Position numbers and translations under genes: made by a program. The notes beneath the pieces are model-generated. The model saw nothing but the letters and a program-made list of their open reading frames with translations. It ran no database searches and was not told where the DNA came from. A stretch of 15,027 bases of DNA. Source: Prevotella sp. UBA3757 (GTDB lineage: Bacteria; Bacteroidota; Bacteroidia; Bacteroidales; Bacteroidaceae). The stretch spans positions 1-15,027 of the forward strand of contig DFGF01000114.1 of NCBI GenBank assembly GCA_002371715.1. Reading direction: 5' to 3'. Shown piece after piece: positions 6,657-13,360 of the stretch (position 1 is the first letter of the stretch; each line of letters opens with the position of its first letter).

Positions 6657-8984
6657 TCATTGCGCCGGGATGACGTAGAACTTGCGGTCGGGGTGGGGGT
6701 CAATCATCCACTGGTCGAGGATGATGTGGTCGTCGAGTGCCCGGATGCGCAGCGTATGTCGGCCCTCGCCCAGCGTGACAGGGGTGCGCTTGAGTGCCTG
6801 ACCGCGCAGCACGTTCCTTTTCCACGTTTCCGAACGGTAGGGCTCCTTCAGCGAGATGGTGACGGCAGGCTGGTCGTCCACCTGTACCGAGTATCGCAGG
6901 TCGCCCGTGTCGTTGGGCTGCGTGGGAATCAGGGCAGTGGAGAGTTGACAGTTGAGAGTTGAGAGTTGAGAGTTGACAGTTGAACGGTGAGGGATGTCGA
7001 AATGGTAGACCAGTTCGCCACCCTTCGGAATGCTGACGGCCTGCATGGAGTGCCCCAGCATCTGGATGCTCTGGCAACCCTCAGAGGCCGATGCATAGTC
7101 GGCGGCATTGCGGGCTATGCCCTCGAAGGGTGTGTCGGCTTGTAACTGTGCGCGGACATTCTCGAATACGGGCAGTCGGCGCGGGGCGGCATCCATTAGT
7201 CCCTGCCACTTGCCGCCGGACAGCCGGTTGTAACGCGCGGTCAGCGACTGAATCTCCTCGTAAGCCCGACGGCTATCGACGGGGTCGCTCAGTATCTTGC
7301 GGTTCATGGCCGCCGCAGCATGGATGGGGTAGAGCACGTGGGCGAAGTAGGCCTCGTGCAGTCGCTCCGGCACCAGGCGGGCGTATGCCTCTGCAGCGGC
7401 TTCAAGGCTGCCGAAGTCGGCCAGCCGCTGGCAGGCTTCGCTCAGCGTCAGCTCGGTCTGGCTGACGGTCGACTTGCCGCCGGGATATTTCTTCTTGTCC
7501 AGCTCCACCTGCGTCCAACCCATGAATTCCGGCTTGCGCTGGCCGCAGAGGCGGTAGTATTCGTGCAGGACGGGAGCCAGCTTGCGGCCTGCCGTGGTGC
7601 CGAACTGCGTGCAGAGCCACTGTTCCAGATGCTGTCGGATGGTTTGGGGCCGGATGCTGTTGATGTCCCACGCCATGTCAAGGAACAGCTCCAGGTCGTA
7701 GGCGGCCACCTTGGGGTCGTGGACGTTGGCAATCCACAGCCGTCGGGCGTTATGGTCGTAGGCCGTGCGCATCTCGTTATAGATAAGGCCGGGCTGCGTG
7801 GTGGTCAGCCAGAGGTAGTCGTGGGGCCGTCCCCAGTACGACAGGTGGTAGTAGACGCCGGCACCGCCCTGCCGCTGCTGTTGTTGAGGGTTCGACAGGC
7901 GCGTCATGTAGCCGTAGTTGTCGTCGCACCACATCAGCATGACGTCGTCAGGCACGCGCAGGCCGCTCTCCATGATTTCCAATACCTCTTTATAGGGTAT
8001 AAAGACCTGGGGCACGCGCTCCACGTCCTTGCTATAGTATTTGCGTATCAACTGGCGCTGGTCGTCGATGACCTGCTGCAGTCCGCTGAGCTTCTCTTCG
8101 CGGGTCTTGACGCCCTCCATCGAACCGTCGTGAATGCCGCGCATGCCGATGGTGAAGAGCTCCTCGGAGCCGCGCACCTCCTTCAGTCGCTCGGCCCAGT
8201 ACTGCCGGACCTGCTGGCGGTTGGTCATGTAGTTATAGGCACCGCGCACGTTGCGGTCCCACTCGGCCACGTTGTTGCGCAGCAGCGGTTCGCAATGGCT
8301 GCTGCCAATGAGGATGCCGCAGGAGTCGGCCATCTGCTTGTTGCCCCTGACGGTGAAGAAGCCCGCCGTACCCTCGTGCATGGCAGGCCAGAAGGCATTG
8401 GCGCGAAGCCGCAGCAGTAGCTGGAAAATGGCCTTGTAGGTCTTGGGGCCTATGACACCCTTGCCGGCCCGCTCGTAGTTTTCCTCTGCCCAGCGGCGCA
8501 GGCTCCAGTCCTCGTCGTTGATGAAGATGCCGCGATAGGCCACCGATGGCGTATGCTCCATCTGCTGTGACTCGTTGAAGACCAGTCGCTGGCGGCGCTC
8601 GGGCACCACGTCGCCCCACCATGTCCAGGGCGACACGCCTGCCATCCTGCTCAGTTCCAGCAGTCCGTAGGCCGTGCCGCGTGCGTTGTGACCCTCCACC
8701 AGAATCTGCCCTTCGGGGCTGATGCTCAGCCGGAAACCGTCGTCCGTGCCCTTGCCCTGAGTGATGCGGATGACGGCCTGCTTGCTGCTTTGAGGTTCCA
8801 GGCCGGTCACCTGACGCATGTCGTCGCAGAACATCTGGAGGGCCATTCGGACCACAGGGTCCACCTTGCCCACAATCTGATAAGTCACGGGATGTGTGCC
8901 GTCGAACCATACCACTTCGGCAGCCGGTGCCGGCAACAGCCATGTTGCCAGCATGATGACGAGTAATAGCGTAGCTTGTTTCAT
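6657..8984 (-). CDS. GH115 xylan alpha-1,2-glucuronidase
   Basis: A 775-residue protein with an N-terminal signal peptide (MKQATLLLV...PAPAA, about 22 residues), so periplasmic or exported. GH115 landmarks in order are GLLELSRMAGVSPWTWWGDV (about 130-150), YRGIFINDEDW, LRLRANAFWPAMHEG, GSSHCEPLLRNN, MWCDDNYGYMTRLSNP, YYHLSYWGRPHDYLWL and ANVHDPKVAAYDLELFLDMAWD. A helical bundle and a C-terminal beta-sandwich follow. Family members remove (4-O-methyl)glucuronic acid from internal and terminal positions of glucuronoxylan. ATG 8984 is preferred over the TTG at 9020 because it begins a clean signal peptide. Heptad array E (6945-6983) is translated within the C-terminal beta-sandwich as residues 668-680. 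No SusC/SusD pair or xylanase is next to it, so it is an isolated CAZyme here. It has its own promoter, 45 nt after the response regulator. Confidence 0.93.
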   Translation of the reverse strand: MKQATLLLVIMLATWLLPAPAAEVVWFDGTHPVTYQIVGKVDPVVRMALQMFCDDMRQVTGLEPQSSKQAVIRITQGKGTDDGFRLSISPEGQILVEGHNARGTAYGLLELSRMAGVSPWTWWGDVVPERRQRLVFNESQQMEHTPSVAYRGIFINDEDWSLRRWAEENYERAGKGVIGPKTYKAIFQLLLRLRANAFWPAMHEGTAGFFTVRGNKQMADSCGILIGSSHCEPLLRNNVAEWDRNVRGAYNYMTNRQQVRQYWAERLKEVRGSEELFTIGMRGIHDGSMEGVKTREEKLSGLQQVIDDQRQLIRKYYSKDVERVPQVFIPYKEVLEIMESGLRVPDDVMLMWCDDNYGYMTRLSNPQQQQRQGGAGVYYHLSYWGRPHDYLWLTTTQPGLIYNEMRTAYDHNARRLWIANVHDPKVAAYDLELFLDMAWDINSIRPQTIRQHLEQWLCTQFGTTAGRKLAPVLHEYYRLCGQRKPEFMGWTQVELDKKKYPGGKSTVSQTELTLSEACQRLADFGSLEAAAEAYARLVPERLHEAYFAHVLYPIHAAAAMNRKILSDPVDSRRAYEEIQSLTARYNRLSGGKWQGLMDAAPRRLPVFENVRAQLQADTPFEGIARNAADYASASEGCQSIQMLGHSMQAVSIPKGGELVYHFDIPHRSTVNSQLSTLNCQLSTALIPTQPNDTGDLRYSVQVDDQPAVTISLKEPYRSETWKRNVLRGQALKRTPVTLGEGRHTLRIRALDDHIILDQWMIDPHPDRKFYVIPAQ
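6945..6983 (-). repeat. Heptad array E inside the GH115 coding sequence
   Basis: Five full 7-bp units on the plus strand (TTGACAG, three TTGAGAG, TTGACAG) plus TTGA make 39 bp, or 13 codons. On the GH115 sense strand it reads TCAACTG/TCAACTC, which has no stop in any frame, and it is translated as STVNSQLSTLNCQ. Orientation relative to the host gene is opposite to arrays A, B, D and G. Confidence 0.9.
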
Positions 8985-8989
8985 GCTGG

Positions 8990-9021
8990 CAAAGGTAAGA
9001 AAAAAGGTGCAAACGGCCAAA
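8990..9021 (-). promoter_or_regulatory. Consensus Bacteroidota promoter for GH115
   Basis: On the minus strand TTTG (9018-9021), a 20-nt spacer and TACCTTTG (8990-8997) give a full -33/-7 consensus. Only five bases separate the -7 box from the chosen ATG at 8984, so the transcript would be leaderless or nearly so. The -33 element lies 8 nt past the response-regulator stop. Confidence 0.6.
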
Positions 9022-9029
9022 TACTTCGG

Positions 9030-9752
9030 CTATTTTCCCAGGAATTTCGTGTCCAGATAGGCTTGAAAGGCCTCTCTGTACATATCGCCGATGGGCAGAT
9101 AGGTGTCCGCGTCCATGATGACGCGGTTCTTGTTGACCTCCTGAATCTTCGTCAGATTGACGATGTAGGAACGGTGGATGCGCATAAAATATCCGGGCAG
9201 CCGCTCCTCCATCTTCTTCATCGAGAGCAGCGTGACAATGGGCTTCTTCTCGCTCTCCAGCCACACCTTGAGATATTCGCTCATGGCCTCGACATAGCGG
9301 ATGTCGCTGATAGCGACCTTCACAATGCGGTACTCCGTCTTGAGGAAGATGGTGTCGTCGGACTGAGAATTCTCAATTTCCGTTTCTGACTTCTCAGTTG
9401 ACAATCTTTCTTTCAGCCGGTTGGCGGCGCGTTGGAAGTTCTGCATGCCGAAGGGCTTCAGCAGATAGTCGACGGCATTGACGCGGAAGCCCTCGACGGC
9501 ATATTCCGAGTAGGCGGTGGTGAAGACGATGAGCGGAGGCACGGTGAGCGACTTGACGAAGTCCATGCCGTTGAGGTCGGGCATGTTGATGTCGCAGAAA
9601 ATGGCGTCCACCGTGTCCTGCTCCAGAAAGCGGCGGGCCTCGATGGCACTCTGGCACTGGGCCTTCAGCTCCAGGAACGGTACTTTCTGAATGTAGGCAG
9701 CTATCTGCTGCAGAGCCAGGGGCTCGTCGTCAATGGCCATGCATGTAATCAT
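9030..9752 (-). CDS. LytTR-type response regulator
   Basis: This 240-residue regulator pairs with the kinase gene, whose stop it overlaps by ATGA (9749-9752). The receiver domain (1 to about 115) has the acidic pair D8/D9, phospho-acceptor D54 in FCDINMPDLNG, T79 and the K99-P100 pair in YLLKPF. A linker of about 20 variable residues leads to a LytTR DNA-binding domain (about 133-240) with FLKTEYRIVKVAISDIRYVEA and the signature FMRIHRSYIVNLTKI. LytTR proteins bind paired short direct repeats in promoters; none is asserted here. The linker DNA contains one isolated TTGTCAACTGAG stretch resembling a single degenerate copy of the heptad repeat. Candidate targets by adjacency are the kinase promoter, GH115 and the PF14262 lipoprotein. 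Confidence 0.95.
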   Translation of the reverse strand: MITCMAIDDEPLALQQIAAYIQKVPFLELKAQCQSAIEARRFLEQDTVDAIFCDINMPDLNGMDFVKSLTVPPLIVFTTAYSEYAVEGFRVNAVDYLLKPFGMQNFQRAANRLKERLSTEKSETEIENSQSDDTIFLKTEYRIVKVAISDIRYVEAMSEYLKVWLESEKKPIVTLLSMKKMEERLPGYFMRIHRSYIVNLTKIQEVNKNRVIMDADTYLPIGDMYREAFQAYLDTKFLGK

Positions 9753-11014
9753 GTGAGCGGTATGTTTAGTTCTACGATATAAGTGTCAGGATTGTCCTGT
9801 ATGTTGAGCGTAAAGTTGTTGTCATAGAGTAAGTTTAAACGTTGTTTGACATTCTGGAGTCCTACGCCTCCCTTTTCCTGGTTGGGCTTCTCGGCCTTCG
9901 AGTTGCGGCACTCGAATCGCAGTCGCTCGTGCTCAATGCCCACCTTGACGTCGATGAACGACGGGTGCTGATAGCTGATGCCATGCTTGAAGGCGTTTTC
10001 GATGAACGTGATGAGCATCAGCGGCGGAATCATCCGGTCGGGCGCCTCGCCGGGCAGGTCGACCGTGATGCGTACCTTGTCGGTATAGCGCAGCCGCATC
10101 AGCGTGATATAGTGGCGTATGAATTCGAACTCGCGCGACAGCGGCACGCCCTGCTTGTTGCCCTCGTAGAGCACGAAGCGCATCATCCGCGACAGTTCCA
10201 GAATGGTGTCCTTAGCCTTCTCGGGGTCAATGTCGACCAGCGCGTGGATATTGTTCAGCGTGTTCATGAAGAAGTGCGGGTTAATCTGGTAGCGCAGGTA
10301 TTCCAGCTGTTGCTCCAGGTTCTCCCTCTCGAGGGCTTCCAGCCGCTTGCGGTCGTCGCGTGACTTGAAGTAGCCCTTGATGCCCAGATTGGCACCAAAC
10401 ATCAGTATGAGGATGACGATGGCTATGATGTCGTGTTCGCCAACGAATACTGGCGGCTTGTCGTGCTTGTTGCCGTCGGGGCGGAACCTGTGAGGCCTCT
10501 TGTCATCCTTGGCGGCAGGGACTTCACCGTCGCTCATGCTTTCGGGGTCTTCGTGGAGGTCCATCGGTTGGTGGCCTTCCATTTCGTCCCTCGGTTCGGG
10601 GCCTTCTGGTTTGCCCATCCGTTCGGGGCCTTCGTTCTTCGACATGGGCGGTCGGTGCCCGTCGGGACGCTCCATGGGACGTGGGCCGAACTCCCCGCGG
10701 TGTGGCCTGTTGCACTGATAGGTCACGAAGAGTGCCAGGATGACGGCGACTGCCGAGAAGTAGACCACACGCCTGTGCCCCTGCACCAGCATGGGTGCCA
10801 ATAGGAAGTTGTGGATGAGGAAGAGCAGGAGGAAAGTGCTAATCTGTCGCCACACCATCAGCACTTCCTGCCAGTCGAACGTGATGGCGGAATCGTTGAC
10901 TGTGCGGACGTAGAGACTCAGCACGGGGGCAGCGTAAAGCATGCCCCACAGTGCTATGTAGACGATATTCTCGTACTTCGACTGATGTTTCATCCAGCGT
11001 ATATGCTTTTTCAT
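9749..11014 (-). CDS. LytS-type sensor histidine kinase with His/Met/Pro-rich periplasmic loop
   Basis: This 421-residue inner-membrane kinase is the partner of the LytTR regulator. It has four predicted TM helices (about 18-35, 58-77, 82-99, 195-213), then a coiled-coil linker (about 218-240). The PF06580 His_kinase domain follows with QINPHFFMNTLNNIHAL, phospho-acceptor H247. The ATPase part shows ENAFKHG (N box, 339-345) and GGVGLQNVKQRL (G box). The TM3-TM4 loop, residues 100-194, should be periplasmic. It is low-complexity, with seven His and six Met among many Pro, Gly, Asp and Glu, unlike an ordinary PAS or Cache sensor. Metal or polyanion/polycation sensing is a reasonable inference, unproven. 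ATG 11014 gives a leader of about 55 nt after a consensus promoter. Confidence 0.94.
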   Translation of the reverse strand: MKKHIRWMKHQSKYENIVYIALWGMLYAAPVLSLYVRTVNDSAITFDWQEVLMVWRQISTFLLLFLIHNFLLAPMLVQGHRRVVYFSAVAVILALFVTYQCNRPHRGEFGPRPMERPDGHRPPMSKNEGPERMGKPEGPEPRDEMEGHQPMDLHEDPESMSDGEVPAAKDDKRPHRFRPDGNKHDKPPVFVGEHDIIAIVILILMFGANLGIKGYFKSRDDRKRLEALERENLEQQLEYLRYQINPHFFMNTLNNIHALVDIDPEKAKDTILELSRMMRFVLYEGNKQGVPLSREFEFIRHYITLMRLRYTDKVRITVDLPGEAPDRMIPPLMLITFIENAFKHGISYQHPSFIDVKVGIEHERLRFECRNSKAEKPNQEKGGVGLQNVKQRLNLLYDNNFTLNIQDNPDTYIVELNIPLT

Positions 11015-11075
11015 AATAACGCAGTAAGGATTTGGTATATTGTTTCTTGATGTCTGTTTTTGTTTCTTTTCACTG

Positions 11076-11107
11076 CAAAGTTAGGCGATTCTGCCGAATC
11101 TTGCAAA
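11076..11107 (-). promoter_or_regulatory. Consensus promoter of the HK-RR operon, with dyad in the spacer
   Basis: On the minus strand TTTG (11104-11107), a spacer of exactly 20 nt and TAACTTTG (11076-11083) match the Bacteroidota housekeeping promoter. The spacer contains a perfect dyad, GATTC-4 nt-GAATC (plus strand 11087-11091 and 11096-11100), placed where a repressor or autoregulator could bind. Confidence 0.7.
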
Positions 11108-11165
11108 AGTTTTCAGCTAATCGCCCGTTCCCTTCAACCAATCTGAAATGCATAGCCTATTAACC

Positions 11166-11360
11166 CTAAAAATCGCAGAAATCATCATCCCAGTCGCTGA
11201 AGTCGAAGTCAGAGTCTTCTGGGCAGTCATCCGCGAACAGTCCCTCTGTGTGAGGCCATGCAGGAGGCGCTTCTCCCATGTGACCAGGATGGTCGAACTG
11301 TCCGAACAGACCGGAGTACGGATGGAAGGGTGGTGGTGGCAGTGGCCGGAAACCGGTCAG
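11166..11360 (-). other. 65-codon in-frame open extension after the PF14262 gene's UGA
   Basis: The 346-nt interval 11015-11360 has no conventional gene. Most of it is open in the same frame as the PF14262 lipoprotein: after TGA 11361-11363, 64 sense codons run to TAG 11166-11168. The hypothetical tail is Pro/Gly/His/Phe-rich (LTGFRPLPPPPFHPYSGLFG near its start) and ends strongly acidic and aromatic (SDFDFSDWDDDFCDF). It contains one internal ATG (11279), which could start a separate 37-residue peptide. It could be a read-through extension, a small gene, a tail lost to a TGG/CGA-to-TGA type mutation, or chance. The remaining 11015-11165 holds the HK promoter and leader. Confidence 0.4.
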
Positions 11361-13154
11361 TCACCAACCGCCGGGGTGTCCGCCGCCGCCCATGCCGCCC
11401 ATGCCGCCCATGGCGTTGCCGCCCGAGTAGCTGGAGAGCGTGACGCTGCTGCCGCCGGTGGTCGTGGTGCCCCACTGGGCCAGGCCGCCGAAGAGCGATG
11501 TACCGCCCGTTGCCGTTACGCCCGACGTGAGGGTGGGGGTGGAGGCTGTCGAGACTACCAGTCCGTTGCCGCCGCTCTGCGGGGTCTTGAAGGCCAGGGT
11601 CTGCGAGCCGTTGCTGAGCGCGTACCATGTATTGCTGCTCCATGATGCCTGGTAGCACGACTGCGAGAGCTGACTGCCCTGTTCCAGTCCGCCTACGGCC
11701 ACGACGGTGCCACCCTGAAGGTAGAGTTTGTAGCCGCCTTCGGTATTGGCGTCGATGGCCACCTCGGCACCGCCGGCGCTGATGGCGTAGATGACGCCAC
11801 CCTTGATGTAGATGTTGCCGTTGGCATCGATGCCGTCGTTGTTGCGGCCCTGGGCGTAGACGTAGCCGTCGGTGATGGTCATGGTCGACTTCGAGTTGAT
11901 GGCGTCGTCGTAGGCGTAGCTGGCCGTCTGGCCGCCGCTGATGGTCAGCGTGCTCTTGGTCTCGATGCCCTCGCCGTTGCTGCCGCTGGTGCGCACCCAG
12001 ACGGTGCCGTCCTTGATGTTCAGTGCGCCGTCAACCTTGATGCCCTTGGGCGATGCCGTGTCGTTGCCGGACTTATACTGGCTGCCCTCGGTGATGATGT
12101 ACGTGTTGCCGCCGCAGAAGTCGGCCGCACCGTCGACGTTGATGCCCTTGCCGCCGGAACCAGTGCTCTTCAGCCGCAGTTCGCCGCCGTAGACGGTCAG
12201 CGTGGAGTCAGCCTTCAGGCAGGCTGCACCCTTGGCCTCCTGGTCGTCGCTGTCGTAGGTGCCGTTGCCGGTGGTGATGACCGTGGTGCGACCGCCGTTC
12301 ACCATGATGTGGCTCTCGCAGTTGATGCCCTTGGCGGCAGCTGCTGATACCTCGACGTTCAGTATGCCGCCGTTGATGTAGATGCCGTCGTTGGCCTTGA
12401 TGCCGTGGTTGGCAACGGACTTGACATAGATGTTGTTGCCGGTTGAGAACAGGATGTAGTCGGCCGAGTGGATGGCGTTGTTATAGTTGCCGTAGACCTC
12501 CAGGCTGCCCGTGCCGCTGAAGAGCAGCTTGCCCTTGCAGTAGAGGGCACCCTTGTGGTCGTTCTGCGACACGGTGCCGTCGGTCAGTGTGTTAGCCGTG
12601 CCGTCGGCCAGCACCACGTAGGCACGCTTTGAACTCAGCAGGTTGAGGGCTGCCGAGTCTGGATTGGTGATGTTGACACCGTTGAGCCGCACCTCGTATT
12701 TCTTCTCGCCGACGACGGAGAACGAGCCGTTGGTGGTCGTGCCGCTCAGCACGTAGCAGATGCCCTTCTCCGAACCGTGATTGGCCGTGATGTGGCCGCC
12801 GTTGGCGGTAATGGTGACGCCGCTCTCCGTCCGGCTGACGGGATTTGCCAGGTCAATGGCAATCTCGGTGGCAAATGAGTTGTTGGCAATGTTGTCCTCC
12901 GTTTCTGGGTAGTAGGCATCGGCCTGATTGGTGGGTTCAGCCGTCGTCTTGTCGATAGCCACGCTGAAGCTGGCCAGTTCGCCAGTGGTGGCCGACGTGC
13001 TACCTGCTGATGGGTTGCTGCTGTTTTGCGTCTGACTCTGGTAGTTGTTGTAATTGGAGAGTTCGCTGAGTGGGTCTTCCGACGAACAGGCCGTTGTTAC
13101 TGTCATTGCTGCCATGGATGCTGCGAGCATTGCGAAAAAAGTTGTCTGTTTCAT
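11361..13154 (-). CDS. PF14262 (Cthe_2159-like) carbohydrate-binding beta-helix lipoprotein
   Basis: A 597-residue lipoprotein. The signal peptide ends at MTVTTAC (Cys23) followed by SSED, an acidic stretch after the lipid-Cys that resembles the surface-export signal of Bacteroidota lipoproteins. After a Ser/Thr/Asn-rich linker, residues of about 100-490 form repeated short turns such as KGINCES, KGINVDGAADF, KGIKVDGALNI, EGIETKSTLTI, DAINSKSTMTI and DGIDANGNIYI. These K/D-G-I-x and ITGG/VNGG turns are typical of the Cthe_2159 parallel beta-helix family, whose founder binds acidic polysaccharide and coordinates Ca2+. The C terminus is Gly/Met-rich (GGMGGMGGGGHPGGW). A promoter lies 43 nt upstream and HK-RR follows. 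The frame stays open past its UGA (see 11166-11360). Its own ligand is unknown. Confidence 0.87.
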   Translation of the reverse strand: MKQTTFFAMLAASMAAMTVTTACSSEDPLSELSNYNNYQSQTQNSSNPSAGSTSATTGELASFSVAIDKTTAEPTNQADAYYPETEDNIANNSFATEIAIDLANPVSRTESGVTITANGGHITANHGSEKGICYVLSGTTTNGSFSVVGEKKYEVRLNGVNITNPDSAALNLLSSKRAYVVLADGTANTLTDGTVSQNDHKGALYCKGKLLFSGTGSLEVYGNYNNAIHSADYILFSTGNNIYVKSVANHGIKANDGIYINGGILNVEVSAAAAKGINCESHIMVNGGRTTVITTGNGTYDSDDQEAKGAACLKADSTLTVYGGELRLKSTGSGGKGINVDGAADFCGGNTYIITEGSQYKSGNDTASPKGIKVDGALNIKDGTVWVRTSGSNGEGIETKSTLTISGGQTASYAYDDAINSKSTMTITDGYVYAQGRNNDGIDANGNIYIKGGVIYAISAGGAEVAIDANTEGGYKLYLQGGTVVAVGGLEQGSQLSQSCYQASWSSNTWYALSNGSQTLAFKTPQSGGNGLVVSTASTPTLTSGVTATGGTSLFGGLAQWGTTTTGGSSVTLSSYSGGNAMGGMGGMGGGGHPGGW

Positions 13155-13197
13155 ATCTTTGCCTTTCTTTTAAGTTATTATTGCTTGTTTTCATTGG

Positions 13198-13205
13198 CAA
13201 AGGTA
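13198..13205 (-). promoter_or_regulatory. -7 box of the PF14262 lipoprotein gene
   Basis: TACCTTTG on the minus strand lies 43 nt before ATG 13154. The matching -33 position (about 13226-13229) is TTTC and falls in the loop of the upstream terminator hairpin, so promoter and terminator overlap physically. Confidence 0.65.
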
Positions 13206-13210
13206 GACAG

Positions 13211-13255
13211 AAAAAGCCGGTTCGCGAAATCTATTCAGCGAACCGGCCATTTTTA
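13211..13255. terminator. Bidirectional intrinsic terminator
   Basis: A perfect 10-bp stem, GCCGGTTCGC (13216-13225) with GCGAACCGGC (13238-13247), encloses a 12-nt loop. The minus strand continues with TTTTT (13215-13211) and the plus strand with CATTTTTA, so it can terminate in both directions. On the minus strand it ends the LEA-like lipoprotein transcript just before the PF14262 gene promoter. Confidence 0.9.
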
Positions 13256-13266
13256 TCTGTTAAACG

Positions 13267-13301
13267 TTGAACGTTGAATGTTGAACGTTGAATGTTGAAC
13301 G
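13267..13301 (+). repeat. Heptad array F (TTGAACG/TTGAATG, 5 units)
   Basis: Five perfect 7-bp units strictly alternate TTGAACG and TTGAATG (14-bp super-period), followed by a degenerate ACGAATATTCAA. The array lies in the 3' region of the LEA-like lipoprotein gene between array G and the terminator. It is a different sequence class from array G only 25 bp away. Confidence 0.88.
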
Positions 13302-13326
13302 ACGAATATTCAATCCTTTAATGTTA

Positions 13327-13359
13327 AACTGTCAACTATCAACTCTCAACTGTCAACTG
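13327..13359 (-). repeat. Heptad array G (TCAACTA/C/G)
   Basis: A partial unit plus four 7-bp units (TCAACTA, TCAACTC, TCAACTG, TCAACTG) directly abut the stop codon of the LEA-like lipoprotein (13361-13363). On that gene's sense strand the order is stop, then ACAGTTGACAGTTGAGAG, again placing UGA in all frames. Confidence 0.88.
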
Positions 13360-13360
13360 T

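Noticed and set aside
7320..8420. A 366-codon plus-strand open frame opposite GH115
   Set aside because: Shadow of the GH115 coding strand; the GH115 motifs are continuous and this frame shows none.
8985..9020. GH115 start at TTG 9020
   Set aside because: It would put 12 residues before a good signal peptide and lie upstream of the -7 box. ATG 8984 is better supported.
11148..11645. A 165-codon plus-strand open frame across the PF14262 3' end
   Set aside because: Its Ala/Arg/Gly-rich translation comes from reading the Gly-rich tail backwards. The minus-strand frame explains the region better.
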